NCBI RefSeq assembly: GCF_902506095.1
Contig: NZ_LR733293.1
Location: 2,507,849 to 2,571,848 of the forward strand
Source: Arthrobacter sp. 9AX
GTDB taxonomy: Bacteria > Actinomycetota > Actinomycetes > Actinomycetales > Micrococcaceae
Direction of reading: 5' to 3'
DNA length: 64,000 bases
Shown here: piece after piece, positions 1 through 8,641 of the stretch
How positions within the stretch are numbered: position 1 is the stretch's first letter
Layout of the letters: each line of letters starts with the position of its first letter
Position numbers and translations under genes: made by a program
The notes under the pieces: generated by a model
Database searches by the model: none
What the model was told of the DNA's origin: nothing
Seen by the model: only the letters and a program-made list of their open reading frames with translations

Positions 1-248
1 GCGTCCGGGATGATGCCCGGCGCGGGAATCGCGCCCAGATGCACCACCGCATCAAATCCGTGATGCCGGTCGTCCACGCCCAGCAGGACGTCCAGCACCT
101 GGCCATAGTTGCGCAGGTCCACCACCACGAGCTGGGGGTTCCGCTCCCCTGCCCGGTCCAGGTTCAGCACCTGGTGCCCGTCATCCACCAGCCGCCGAAC
201 AACGTGCCGCCCCAGCTTTCCGCTTCCACCCGTTACTGCAATTCTCAC
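1..248 (-). CDS. NAD-dependent epimerase/dehydratase, N-terminal part only (runs off the window)
   Basis: The first 82 codons of an extended short-chain dehydrogenase/epimerase. The protein opens MRIAVTGGSGKLGRHVVRRL, the glycine-rich GGxGxxG Rossmann loop that binds NAD(P), and later shows VVHLGAIPAPG, the usual post-beta4 segment of this family. The start is GTG at 248, chosen because a GAGGAG ribosome-binding site lies five bases upstream and the Rossmann strand begins at once. The catalytic YxxxK lies outside the window, so the substrate cannot be assigned. It points away from the sugar-acid genes that follow. Confidence 0.8.
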   Translation of the reverse strand, partial: MRIAVTGGSGKLGRHVVRRLVDDGHQVLNLDRAGERNPQLVVVDLRNYGQVLDVLLGVDDRHHGFDAVVHLGAIPAPGIIPD

Positions 249-596
249 GATCGCTCCTCGCTTTATCCATCACCTCGACATCCCGCGGCCAAGGCCGCAG
301 CGGCCTCTTCATCGGGCTCGCTACAGCCCACCCGGCGGCTTCCGAACCGTTAGAGAGGGGCTACCAGCGGCAGGGCTTCCAGCGTGATGGGGAACCCGTT
401 TCCTGAGGAGTACCCTCATCGACGATACGCACATGCCGCGGCCTGGTCAGCACGTTTTCCTGCCCCTGCTCTTCCTAGGACGCGGAGTCCTACCCTCCCT
501 GAAATCCCGATAATCGAACGTAACCGGCGAAAGAAGCCCCGAGGACGAAGATAACGGTGTGGGTACTGGCTGTCCCCTCGAAGCGTACGCGGCGCA
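249..596. other. intergenic stretch, no supported gene
   Basis: About 350 bases between the epimerase start and the membrane-protein stump at 597. ORFs on either strand are arginine/serine-rich or out-of-frame shadows without a plausible ribosome-binding site. The GTG-initiated epimerase must have its promoter here. No hairpin terminator, RNA gene or repeat is evident. Confidence 0.5.
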
Positions 597-761
597 TCAT
601 GAGTCCTTGGCGACCGCACGGACGACCAGTTGACTGCCGGCAATGATGATGAGGGAGACGACCAGGCCGATAGCCCCCGCGGTCCCCACTGCTTGCAAGC
701 CTCGGGTCGATCCCCAGTCCTCGAAGTATGCGTGTGAGGATGCCGGACTGCGGATGGAGCC
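597..761 (-). pseudogene. C-terminal stump of a membrane protein
   Basis: Directly behind the stop codon of the upstream dehydrogenase and in the same frame is an open stretch without a sensible start. It ends with one hydrophobic helix, AIGLVVSLIIIAGSQLVVRA, and then VAKDS and a TGA. This looks like the last transmembrane helix and short polar tail of a transporter whose body has been deleted. A 29-residue single-helix peptide starting at an internal GTG is possible but has no visible ribosome-binding site. The parent family cannot be named from so little sequence. Confidence 0.35.
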
Positions 762-1754
762 TTAATGAACAGGTGCCGGGCCCAGCTCATCAAGCAGTCT
801 CTGCATCGCGACGTACGCCTTGTTCCGGTAGGCGATCAGCGCGGGGGTGCCTTCGGCCGGGACGTTGAGGAACCCGGCGCCCGTCTTGGTGCCGAGCCTT
901 CCGGCATCCACCAGGTCGCTGAGGATCTTCGGGGTGGCGAACCTTTCGGGGAAATCCGTTTGCAGGGACTTGTAGCAGAAGTTGTAGACGTCCAGCCCGG
1001 CCATGTCCGCAATGGCGAACGGCCCGAAGAACGGCAGGCGGAAGCCGAAGGTGGTGCGAACCAGGGTGTCTACGTCGTCCGCCGTCACGATTCCCTGCCC
1101 CACGAGCTGCGGCGCCTCGTGGAAAAGCGCGTATTGCAGGCGGTTGAGCACAAATCCGGTGACGTCCTTCACCACGGCGGTCTGTTTGCCGGTCGAGTGG
1201 ACCAGTTGGCGGACGGCGTTCACTGTGGAGGCCGAGGTACCTGCGTGGGGAATGATCTCGACGCCGGGGATGAACGGGGACGGGTTGGAGAAGTGGACGC
1301 CGAGGAACCGCTCGCGGTTGGCGACTGGCGCGGACAGTTCGGCGATGGAGATGGTGGAGGTATTGGAACCGATGATGGCGTCCGGCCGGGCCCCTGCGCT
1401 GATACGGGCCAGCGTCTGGTGTTTGATGGCGATGACCTCGGGTACGGCCTCCTCAATGAAGTCCGCGTCAGCCACAGCTTCCTCAATGTCCTTGGCGGCC
1501 CAGAGGTTCTGCTTCAGGACTTCGGTGGAACCTTCGGGGAACAGGCCGTCGGCGACGAACTGGTCAGACTCAGCGAGCAGGCGGTCGTAGTTACTCTCGG
1601 CCACCTCCGCTGACACATCGGCAAGAGCCACCCGTGCTCCCCCAAGGGCAAGGACCTGGGCGATCCCGCCGCCCATGTAGCCGGAACCGACGACGGCGAT
1701 GCTCCGGGCGCCGTGCGCCTCAACGAGGTTGGGGGTGCTTGCTGTTTCGGTCAT
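762..1754 (-). CDS. 3-hydroxyacyl-CoA dehydrogenase-fold oxidoreductase, probably for a sugar acid/polyol
   Basis: 330 residues. The N-terminal Rossmann domain shows [20 protein letters not shown] (NAD binding, about residues 19-38), then [11 protein letters not shown] and [16 protein letters not shown], equivalents of the catalytic Ser and His regions of 3-hydroxyacyl-CoA dehydrogenases. The C-terminal domain (from about residue 190) has [14 protein letters not shown] and ends at [11 protein letters not shown]. Single-domain members of this fold include lambda-crystallin/L-gulonate 3-dehydrogenase. Its coupling to an RpiB-like isomerase and a DhaL kinase domain suggests a four-carbon sugar or sugar-acid substrate rather than an acyl-CoA (inference). 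The ATG at 1754 overlaps the upstream stop as ATGA, so translation is coupled. Confidence 0.85.
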   Translation of the reverse strand: MTETASTPNLVEAHGARSIAVVGSGYMGGGIAQVLALGGARVALADVSAEVAESNYDRLLAESDQFVADGLFPEGSTEVLKQNLWAAKDIEEAVADADFIEEAVPEVIAIKHQTLARISAGARPDAIIGSNTSTISIAELSAPVANRERFLGVHFSNPSPFIPGVEIIPHAGTSASTVNAVRQLVHSTGKQTAVVKDVTGFVLNRLQYALFHEAPQLVGQGIVTADDVDTLVRTTFGFRLPFFGPFAIADMAGLDVYNFCYKSLQTDFPERFATPKILSDLVDAGRLGTKTGAGFLNVPAEGTPALIAYRNKAYVAMQRLLDELGPAPVH

Positions 1755-2245
1755 GATTGGGTTGCCTTCGCGTAGTCGGGTTCGTAGGAGCAGATGGCGT
1801 CTACCTTGGCGGCGGATGCTGAGGTTTCGTCGAAGCGGTAGCCGAGCCATTCGCCCACCAGTTTCTTGGCGAGTTCCAGGCCGATGACGCGCTGGCCCAT
1901 AGTGAGGACCTGAGCGTTGTTGCTCAGCACGGACCGTTCAACGGAGTACCCGTCGTGTGCGGTGACGGCGCGGATGCCGGGAACCGTGTTCGCCGCGATG
2001 GCCACTCCCAGTCCGGTGCCGCAGATCAGCAGGGCGCGGTCGGCCTGGCCGCCCGCCACTTTGCGGGCGGCCTCGACGGCGACGTGCGGGTACGCTGTGG
2101 TGTCGCCGGCACCGACGCCCACGTCCAGAACGGACGCAACGAGACTGTCGGCTTCGAGCAGCGCCTTCAGCGCCTCCTTGTATCCGATGCCGGCCTCGTC
2201 GTTCCCAATGACGATCCGCCATCCTGACCCTGCAACGGCGCTCAT
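1751..2245 (-). CDS. RpiB/LacAB-family sugar-phosphate isomerase (erythrulose-4-phosphate isomerase-like)
   Basis: 164 residues, normal for RpiB. It has the hallmark [19 protein letters not shown] loop with the catalytic-type Cys, then [20 protein letters not shown] and [14 protein letters not shown]. The [12 protein letters not shown] variant resembles the isomerases acting on D-erythrulose 4-phosphate in erythritol catabolism more than true ribose-5-phosphate isomerase (family knowledge; substrate inferred). Its start overlaps the upstream kinase-fusion stop, and its stop overlaps the next start, both as ATGA. It is thus the middle gene of a translationally coupled trio. It looks intact although its kinase and transporter partners are broken. 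Confidence 0.85.
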   Translation of the reverse strand: MSAVAGSGWRIVIGNDEAGIGYKEALKALLEADSLVASVLDVGVGAGDTTAYPHVAVEAARKVAGGQADRALLICGTGLGVAIAANTVPGIRAVTAHDGYSVERSVLSNNAQVLTMGQRVIGLELAKKLVGEWLGYRFDETSASAAKVDAICSYEPDYAKATQS

Positions 2246-3162
2246 GCCCGGGCCCCCGTTCCGGCGATCAGAGCGGCCGACCCGGGGCAGGACAGGTGCT
2301 CGGAAGAATCGAAGTAATCAGAAACCCGGGTCACAATCAGGGCAAAGGACACCGCTCCGGGGTCCGGGTGGCCCAGGCTCTTTTCGGCCAGCGGCCTCGC
2401 CCTCCCCTTCAGCGGGCGCAGGGATGCGGTGGCGTCGGCCGCCTGCCGGGCTGCGGTCACGGCGGAGGTCAACGCCCCGGTCACGGGCGCACCGTCCTCG
2501 AACGCCGCCAGGAAGGTGTCACGAAAGGGAAGCAGCGCGTCCACCATGGTCTTGTCGCCCACATCAGCCTTGCCCAGGCCGGTGACGGCGTCCACGAACG
2601 CGGTCACTGCCGCCGCGGCGTCCCTGCCGCGATAGGCGGCCTTGTTACCGAGGGCCCGCCCGGCCGCGGTCAGGGCGGATTCCCAGAGCGCTCCCGAGGT
2701 GCCGCCTGCACGTTCGCTCCACGCCTCGCCCGCCGCGCTGAGGACGCGGTCCACCGAAAGTCCTGTTCCGGCAGCTTCATCGGCCGCTGCCACCGCTGCG
2801 TCCACGCCCCGGCGCATGCCGATGCGATGGTCGCCGTCGCCGGCAATGGCGTCCAGCTTGCCCAGTTCATGTTCATGGCGGACCACCGCGTCCCTCGCCT
2901 GGGCCATAAAGGCAACCAGCACGGTCGGGATGACAGCACCGAGGGTGACGATTGTGCTGTTCATGAAGTACTTCGCAAAGTCGGCCGCAAGAACCAGCTG
3001 GTAATTTTCCAGCGCAGGAGAACTCGGGAGCGCCAGCGGATTCTGGCCGAAGTAGCCTTCCTGGGTCTTCAGGCTGGTGATGACCACGTAATAGACCGGG
3101 ATGATGATGATGGCGAGCCAGATCCAGCCGCCGAGGCCGGCAGGGAGGTTCAGCCGGCTCAT
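2242..3162 (-). pseudogene. in-frame chimera: ABC sugar permease (MalG type) N-terminus joined to DhaL kinase domain
   Basis: 306 codons read through without a stop but belong to two proteins. Residues 1 to about 88 (PAGLGGWIWLAIIIIPVYYV, then SLKTQEGYF and STIVTLGAVIPTVLVAFMA) are the first third of a MalG-type inner-membrane permease. From about residue 89 (QARDAVVRHEHELGKLDAIA) the chain is a DhaL/DAK2 domain with the Mg-ATP motif GDGDH and AGGTSGALW. The residue after GDGDH is Arg where Gly is usual. The permease loses its EAA loop and the kinase loses its DhaK substrate half, so neither job can be done. The true permease N-terminus (frame TGSLATSVPAKRGIGSR) continues upstream of this ATG. 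I read it as a deletion scar. Confidence 0.85.
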
Positions 3163-3214
3163 CCGGGAACCGATCCCCCGCTTGGCGGGGACGGAAGTGG
3201 CCAGGGAACCGGTA

Positions 3215-3760
3215 GGAGTTTCCTGGACCGCCGCCGGTCAGGACGAAGATCAGGTCGAAGTACGTCAGCGATCCGACCACCATCAGGGTGGACGAGGTGA
3301 TGATGGTGTACTTCAGTTGCGGGAGCGTGATGTGGAAGAACTGCTTGATCGTTCCCGCTCCGTCGATCTCTGCGGCTTCGTAAAGCGATTTAGGGATCTG
3401 CCGCACGCCACCTTGGTAAATGAGCGTATGGAAAGGCACGAATTGCCAGGCAATTACGAAGATGACCAAGCCCAGTGCCAGATGCGGTACGCCCAGCCAG
3501 TCCTGGGCCAGGAACGGCAGTCCCAGGCCGGTGGCCAGCCCGAAGTTCGGGTCCAGCAAGGCTTTGAAGGCAATGGCCACTGCTGCTGATGACAGCAGCA
3601 AAGGCAAGAAATACAGCACCGCCAGGGCGGCACGGTAGCGCTGGCTTCCTGCCGTGAAGACTCCCAGGAGGAGGCTGATCGGGGTCTGGACGAGCCAGGA
3701 GGCGATCATGATCAGGAAGGTAAGTCCCAGGGCGTTGTACAGGCCCGGGTCCGCAAGCAC
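3215..3760 (-). pseudogene. MalF-type sugar ABC permease, internal fragment lacking both ends
   Basis: A recognisable permease core runs from VLADPGLYNALGLTFLIMIA to VLTGGGPGNS. It contains four hydrophobic segments and the EAA loop EAAEIDGAGTIKQFFHITLP that contacts the ATPase. The N-terminal helix is missing: upstream residues are arginine/serine-rich and unrelated. At the right, the sequence after GGGPGNS, where a final helix should follow, jumps out of frame into the extreme N-terminus of the MalG-type permease next door. A deletion therefore removed the end of one permease and the start of the other. With the adjacent chimera, this is the wreck of a carbohydrate importer for the four-carbon sugar locus. 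Confidence 0.8.
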
Positions 3761-4014
3761 GGCGCTGCGGTCGCTCCTTAGGCAGGCCCGCGGGGAAGTT
3801 CTTGACTCGCATCGCGTGGAACTTGCCACGCACTTGATTGTCCGGGATTCAACCGCTGGCGTCCCCTGAACAGACCAGCGACTCCCACACGCAGAAGGCC
3901 ACGATGGGCCAGGAGTGACTGCAGGAGGGCGGCTCCCCGGCGCAGCAGTTCGGGCCGCTCCGAGGCCACCGCCTTCACACGGAACAGCACGTCGCGGGCC
4001 AGGACTTGAGATTT

Positions 4015-4038
4015 CCATAATAAGCATGCTTATTATGG
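4015..4038. promoter_or_regulatory. perfect 24-bp palindrome, operator-like
   Basis: The half-site CCATAATAAGCA is followed immediately by its exact reverse complement. The centre, AATAAGCATGCTTAT (4019-4033), matches a 15-bp motif found three more times in the window, at stress-type genes. It sits beside the decayed permease and a terminator, so any target promoter may be lost. Binding by a dimeric regulator is inferred from symmetry only. Confidence 0.5.
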
Positions 4039-4077
4039 AGGCGGTCGGATGGGGATTTGACTGCGAGGGGAATCGTA

Positions 4078-4111
4078 AAGGGTGGGCTCAGCGAACGGGG
4101 CTCACCCTTTT
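4078..4111 (-). terminator. hairpin terminator downstream of the monooxygenase-like gene
   Basis: AAAGGGTGGGCTC pairs with GGGCTCACCCTTT across a short loop, with two G-U pairs. Read on the minus strand it follows the TAG at 4131 by about 20 bases and ends in a short T run. Confidence 0.55.
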
Positions 4112-4130
4112 CGTGTCGCCTGCACCGCTG

Positions 4131-4394
4131 CTACTCGAACAGTTCGACGCGTGGCTGGCCTTGGACCCCACCGCGTTCCATTGCTTCCCTTAGGTCAGGC
4201 CTGCCGAAGAACGCCTTGGCGGTGTCCGCATCGGCAAAGTGGTGGATGACGAGGACGTTGTCGGGGTCGTCGACCATCCGGTGTACCGCCTCCTGGGTCA
4301 CTCCGGCTTCCTTTTGCATGTCGCCCACCGAGTCGTAGACCTTCCGCCATGCGTCGTAGTCGGCGACGCGGTGCAGGATGAGTGCAACAGTCAT
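4131..4394 (-). CDS. small antibiotic-biosynthesis-monooxygenase-like (dimeric alpha-beta barrel) protein
   Basis: 87 residues: MTVALILHRVADYDAWRKVYDS, then VGDMQKEAGVTQEAVHRMV, NVLVIHHFADADTAKAFF and a polar end. The layout (strand, helix with YDAWRKVYD, return strand VLVIHHFAD, helix) is that of ferredoxin-like ABM/cyclase-type stress proteins, which act as dimers. No catalytic residue can be named. The ATG at 4394 is preceded by AAAGGAGAAGC, a strong ribosome-binding site, whereas an upstream in-frame ATG has none. It stands alone between decayed DNA and the AAA+ gene. Confidence 0.75.
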   Translation of the reverse strand: MTVALILHRVADYDAWRKVYDSVGDMQKEAGVTQEAVHRMVDDPDNVLVIHHFADADTAKAFFGRPDLREAMERGGVQGQPRVELFE

Positions 4395-4972
4395 AGTGCT
4401 TCTCCTTTGAAGCGTGCCACGTTGTTCCGTCATGCGCGCTATGCGGCATGCAGCTGATTTGAACGAAGCGGCTCAATCATTTGCGGCGGCCCTGGAGGTG
4501 GTCCGCCATTTGCTGTGTTACTCCGGTCAGGGCCTGCGTGTCAACGGGATCGGCGACCCGATCCAAGAACACTCGGGTGGCCCCGCATCACAGCAAAAGG
4601 TGTAGGCGAGGGCCCTGCCTGAATGAAACCATCAATCCGCCAACCCGCTCCCCCGGCTGTTGATCCTCGGCGAGCCTGGGGTCCAGGCGCCAGTTTGCAA
4701 GGTCCTTCGCGGTCAGGGTGGGGGCTACCAACAGTTCGTCCATGGGCGGACCCTACTAGCCGAAAGTGACGGGTGCTTGTCAATCAGTTGACCGGCAGCG
4801 AAACCTGCCGCCGGCGGCACGCTGCCGCTCTCGTCAGCCTCCATGGTGCCGACTCCCGGGCCCTGACAGGATCGCGGACGAGGGCCGGTATGTCCCGGAC
4901 TGCGACCAAAAAGGCTTGCTGCGGGAGAGGCCAGCCCCGCGCCGGTAGGGATTCGAGTATTACAGTGGATGC
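4395..4972. other. intergenic stretch, no confident gene
   Basis: 578 bases. The only ORF worth naming is a 51-codon minus-strand frame (4743 to 4588, beginning MDELLVAPTLTAKDLANW) with reasonable composition but no ribosome-binding site. Just before the AAA+ gene is TATTAC twelve bases ahead of its ATG, a possible -10 for a near-leaderless transcript. Confidence 0.4.
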
Positions 4973-6019
4973 ATGGCTCCCAGCCGCCATCCGCTCGACG
5001 ACCTGCGCGAAACCATCGGCCATCTGGCCGATCAGCTCAAGCTGCCCGGCGGTTCGGAGCGCGTCGACGACCTGGTTGGCGATCTCGTCGGTGCGCGGCC
5101 CGGGCCGGCCCGGCCGCTGTCCGAGGTGCAGGCCGAACTCGACGCCCTCGTGGGACTGGAGACCGTGAAGGAACAGGTGCGGGCCCTTGTTGCACTGCTC
5201 CAGGTTCAGGCCCGCCGTAAGGCTCACGGCCTGCCAGAGGTGGCCACATCACAGCATCTGGTGTTTCTCGGAAACCCGGGCACGGGCAAGACCACCGTGG
5301 CGCGGCTCCTGGCCGAGATGTACCGCGCGGTGGGCCTGCTGCAGAAAGGCCACCTGGTCGAGGTCGACCGTTCGGGCCTGGTGGGGCAGTACGTCGGCCA
5401 GACCGCCATCAAGACCGACCGGGTGATCCGGCGTGCACTGGACGGTGTCCTGTTCATTGACGAGGCCTATGCGCTGGCCCCGGAGGACGGCCGGATGGAC
5501 TTCGGCCCCGAGGCGGTCGAGGTCCTGCTCAAGCGGATGGAGGACCACCGCCACCGCCTGGTCGTGATCGTGGCCGGTTACCCCCGGCTGATGGAGTCCT
5601 TCCTGCTCTCCAACCCCGGACTGCGCTCCCGGTTCGCCCGCGAGATCACGTTCCCCGACTACTCCGTCGACGCACTTCAGACGATCTTCCACCAGATGCT
5701 GGCCCAGCACGAGTACACGCTGGAGCCGGGTGCGGACCAAATGCTGCGCCGCATCCTCACCGGGCTCCACGCCGGCGAGGACTCCGGCAACGCACGGTTC
5801 GCCCGCACACTGTTCGAACAGGCACTCAACCGCCAGGCGCTGCGGCTGTCGCTCGACCAGGAACGTAGTCTGGACGACCTCGATCGTGAGGCCGTCATGA
5901 CCCTCACCGCGGACGACATCGTCGAGGCCGCTTTGGCCTTGGGCGAGGAGCCCGAACCGGAACCGGAACCGGCGCCGGAACCGGACAAGTCACGCTGGTG
6001 GCGGTGGCTGCTGGCCTGA
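4973..6019 (+). CDS. CbbX/SpoVK-like AAA+ ATPase with charged repeat linker and tryptophan-rich tail
   Basis: 348 residues. One AAA+ module: Walker A GNPGTGKT at residues 100-107, Walker B VLFIDEA at 159-165, and an arginine-finger region NPGLRSRFAREITFPDYS near 214-231. The helix before it, ALVGLETVKEQVRALV, is typical of the CbbX/SpoVK (VipA/EccA) clade of protein-remodelling ATPases. The last 28 residues are unusual: repeated Glu-Pro (EPEPEPEPAPEP) followed by DKSRWWRWLLA, which could be a linker with an amphipathic membrane-contacting tail (inference). No ribosome-binding site precedes the ATG. No Rubisco or type VII secretion genes are nearby, so the client protein is unknown. Confidence 0.85.
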   Translation: MAPSRHPLDDLRETIGHLADQLKLPGGSERVDDLVGDLVGARPGPARPLSEVQAELDALVGLETVKEQVRALVALLQVQARRKAHGLPEVATSQHLVFLGNPGTGKTTVARLLAEMYRAVGLLQKGHLVEVDRSGLVGQYVGQTAIKTDRVIRRALDGVLFIDEAYALAPEDGRMDFGPEAVEVLLKRMEDHRHRLVVIVAGYPRLMESFLLSNPGLRSRFAREITFPDYSVDALQTIFHQMLAQHEYTLEPGADQMLRRILTGLHAGEDSGNARFARTLFEQALNRQALRLSLDQERSLDDLDREAVMTLTADDIVEAALALGEEPEPEPEPAPEPDKSRWWRWLLA

Positions 6020-6142
6020 CCGGGCTGCTGGCCTGATCGGATCCGCGGCCGCTGTCAGGCGAATGCACCTGCCGGTCCCGAGTGGGTAAAAGCATCACGA
6101 CCCCACTGCGTGCCGCATGAATTCCACCAGCACTAAGAGGGT

Positions 6143-6847
6143 CTACTTGCAGCCTTCGAGAATGCCGACCATTGCGTCGTGCTCGGCTTGAGTGACCCAG
6201 AGGCGGTATTTAGTCTTGACGGCCGTTTGGCGGGCGACGTATTCGCACCGGAAGGCCTTGTTCGGAGGCAGCCACGTCGCGGCATCCTTGTCGCCTTTGG
6301 CACCGTTGGTAGGGCCGTCGGCCGCCATAAGATTCAGCGGGTCGTTGGCGAGTTCCTTGCGCTGGTCAGCGTTGAGCTGTTGCGCGCCCTTCTGCCAGGC
6401 GTCGCTGAGGGCAACGATGTGGTCGATTTGGACACCGGAGCTGGTGTCCTGGCCACGGACAAAGTGGATGGTTGTACCGGTGTACCTGTCGGCCAGGGTT
6501 CCGCTGGCAACTACACAATTGTTGGTTCCGGGCTTGAACGACTCGTCCGTCAAATCCCGGGCGAGGATGTCATTGCGGGTGTCGCAGCCGTTGCGGTCAA
6601 CGTCAGCCCAGGCAGGTCCGAACTCATCACGGGTGTAACCAGTCTTCGGGGCGCGGCCTTTCACCGGGACACTCTTCAGGTGTTCGAGCGCGTTCATTGC
6701 ATCTACCGGGGAAGGCGACCCCGCAGCGATGCCGGCGGGAGATTCGATGACCTCGAGGGCGTTGGCGGCGGCGTCACATCCGGCAAGCGATGCGCCCAGA
6801 AGGAGGGCGGTGGTGGCTGTCAGGGCTTTGGCGGCGGAGCGGATGAT
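6143..6847 (-). CDS. secreted HNH-nuclease lipoprotein (DUF1524/GmrSD C-terminal type), non-canonical start
   Basis: The C-terminal 150 residues carry an HNH/beta-beta-alpha metal fold: GVQIDHIVALSDAWQKGAQ, NDPLNLMAADGPTNGAKGDK and ATWLPPNKAFRCEYVARQ. Upstream in the same frame is a full lipoprotein signal peptide, ALTATTALLLGASLAGC, with an LAGC lipobox, so the product should be exported and anchored outside the membrane. No ATG, GTG or TTG precedes the signal peptide: the frame runs back to a TAG, and the best position is an ATC at 6847-6845, eight bases after GAAGGA. If initiation instead uses ATG at 6697, the signal peptide is lost. Length would be 234 residues from the ATC. Confidence 0.7.
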   Translation of the reverse strand: MIRSAAKALTATTALLLGASLAGCDAAANALEVIESPAGIAAGSPSPVDAMNALEHLKSVPVKGRAPKTGYTRDEFGPAWADVDRNGCDTRNDILARDLTDESFKPGTNNCVVASGTLADRYTGTTIHFVRGQDTSSGVQIDHIVALSDAWQKGAQQLNADQRKELANDPLNLMAADGPTNGAKGDKDAATWLPPNKAFRCEYVARQTAVKTKYRLWVTQAEHDAMVGILEGCK

Positions 6848-7098
6848 CTTGGTGGTCCTTCGTTTGCAGCGGGTTGTTCCACGCTAGCTTCGCCCGATGC
6901 TTGCCGCTGGTAGGCGTGTCCGTGGTGCCCGTCACAGGCCCTTACTCCCCTGATCCTCGCGCATACTCGGCGTCCGGCGTCACCTGCCTGGTTGAGCCTC
7001 CGAACCGCAACCCGAAGGGGGCACTCACACTGGCTCAGCGCACCGTAACGTTCCCTGAGGCAGAAATCCACCGGCCCAAGCGTTCTCCAGAACCTTCG
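6848..7098. other. intergenic stretch between HNH gene and integrase stump
   Basis: No ORF with a credible start or composition. It should contain the HNH gene's promoter (minus strand), but no clear -35/-10 pair is visible. Confidence 0.4.
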
Positions 7099-7270
7099 CT
7101 AGCGCAGGAAGGTCGTTATCGACCGGTCCGTAGCGTCAGCCCCGGCTTGCAGCGCCTCCGGCACCAGGTGCCCGTAGACCTGCGCAGTCGTCCGCGTAAA
7201 GGCATGCCCGAGCCGGCGCGAGATAGTGAACATCGTTACGCCGTCCTGGATCAGCCAGGACGGCGTGGGA
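7099..7270 (-). pseudogene. tyrosine recombinase (phage-type integrase), C-terminal stump
   Basis: Read on the minus strand, the frame ending at TAG 7101-7099 gives SWLIQDGVTMFTISRRLGHA, then FTRTTAQVYGHLVPEALQAG. This is the end of the catalytic domain of tyrosine integrases: the last catalytic Arg region (ISRRLGH) and the nucleophile Tyr (VYGHL). The HxxR box and everything before it are gone, replaced at about 7270 by unrelated sequence. It is direct evidence that an integrative element was once here. No att repeat or tRNA gene is visible nearby. Confidence 0.75.
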
Positions 7271-7570
7271 CCGCTAGCACATCCCTGAGTTGCTGGCGTC
7301 CCTACAGACCACAGATGAGGCCAAGTACACGGTACTTCTTATCAGGCACTTGCCCGGTGGCGGGCATATGCAGTGACTGATTGACTTGGCGATGGATCGA
7401 CGTTCACGGTCTTCGAGCACCGCCAGGCCAAAGCCGACAACGTGGACTACCGCCTTGGTTTTTGCAGCGCTTTGTGACCGACCACCTAGTCTCACTGGGT
7501 GTGTCCCTGAACTCGCCACACGACAAGGAGCCCCGCGGCTGAGGACAGGTTCGCCTCCACGTGGCCGCCT
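7271..7570. other. 300-base stretch without a supported gene
   Basis: A short plus-strand frame reads FTVFEHRQAKADNVDYRLGF (about 7396-7455) before a stop, which looks protein-like but cannot be assigned. Otherwise nothing is recognised. It may be further debris of the element marked by the integrase stump. Confidence 0.35.
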
Positions 7571-8641
7571 TTACACGTGGTCGGGCAGGTGATCACGCGG
7601 TCGGGCCCGGCTCGTAGGAGTGCGCCTTTCGTGGGTGATGACAGTGGCAGCTAGAGCGATGGTAAGGCCAATGACGGTCTCGAGGGCGCGCTGAGTCAGG
7701 AGGGTGCCGATCGAGGCTGGCAGCATGAGATCGCCGAGCAGAAGGGCCATCGGGGTGAAGAAGACCAGTCCGAGGCTGTAGTTGCGCCCGGTCGTCAGCT
7801 CGGTGCACGCCTGGAGCACGGCGATCACGACGATGGCGGCGTAGCCGCTGGGGTGGGCGGCCAGGACAAGGGCTGCGACGCCGAGGCCGGCGGCGGTGCC
7901 GATCACCCGCTGGGCAGCGCGCGTGAGGCGGGCCTGCAGGTCGGGTGCCGACATGGGGACGCATGCCGTGACGAAGGTCCAGTAGGGGTGGCCGATGCCG
8001 CTGGTCGCGACGGCGAGGCCGGCGGCGGCGATACCGAGCAGATAGCGGGCGACGTGCCGTCCCACCGGATCGGACGGGCGCAGGCCGCGCCACGACAGCC
8101 AATACCGCACCGGGTCGCCGTCGTCGCGGGCGGTGCGACCCGGGAGGGCGAGCAGCAGCGCGAAGACGGCCGCGCCAGCTGCAGCGACGGCGGCTGCGGG
8201 CACCGTGCTCAGCGCGATCGGGACTGTGGCCGAGGCTGCGAGGGCGAAGACCGGGTTGAGAGCTCCGGCCGGATGCCATCGCCCCAGCTCGGCTAGCACT
8301 ACCGCGACGCCGGCCCAGGCGGCCGCGACCGGGACGAGCAACCAGAGCCGGAACGGGACGGTCGCCACTAGGGCGCCGACGACGACGCCGACCACCAGCA
8401 CCACGCCCGCCTGCGCCTGCATGGCCAGGCGCACCCGTGCCGGCTCGTGTCGGCCGTACAGGGCGGTGAAGGCACCGATCGCCGAATACAGCAGCAGGTC
8501 GCTACGACCGCACGCCAAGCAAGCCACCAGCGGCACGAAGATCGCCAGGCCTGCGCGCAGGGCGGTCCAATGGGCGCCGGCATGCGGGCCCAGGTCGAAG
8601 ACAGCCGCCCACCAGGACCGCGTGGGGGTGGCGTGCGTCAT
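7571..8641 (-). CDS. FUSC-family inner-membrane protein (aromatic-acid/efflux type)
   Basis: 356 residues with two blocks of hydrophobic helices: about residues 25-165 (ALRAGLAIFVPLVACLACGR and successive helices) and about 215-340 (RYLLGIAAAGLAVATSG, GYAAIVVIAVLQACTELTTG, NYSLGLVFFTPMALLLGDL). A cytoplasmic segment, GDPVRYWLSWRGLRPSDPVG, separates them. The repeated half and the GRNYSLGLVFFTPM motif are typical of fusaric-acid-resistance/FUSC proteins that export aromatic acids. The ATG at 8641 is divergent from the MarR gene. MarR proteins commonly repress such exporters in response to phenolic compounds, so this pair is probably an inducible efflux unit (inference). Confidence 0.8.
   Translation of the reverse strand: MTHATPTRSWWAAVFDLGPHAGAHWTALRAGLAIFVPLVACLACGRSDLLLYSAIGAFTALYGRHEPARVRLAMQAQAGVVLVVGVVVGALVATVPFRLWLLVPVAAAWAGVAVVLAELGRWHPAGALNPVFALAASATVPIALSTVPAAAVAAAGAAVFALLLALPGRTARDDGDPVRYWLSWRGLRPSDPVGRHVARYLLGIAAAGLAVATSGIGHPYWTFVTACVPMSAPDLQARLTRAAQRVIGTAAGLGVAALVLAAHPSGYAAIVVIAVLQACTELTTGRNYSLGLVFFTPMALLLGDLMLPASIGTLLTQRALETVIGLTIALAATVITHERRTPTSRARPRDHLPDHV

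Noticed and set aside
4588..4743. 51-codon ORF MDELLVAPTLTAKDL...
   Set aside because: Composition is acceptable but there is no ribosome-binding site, family or operon partner.
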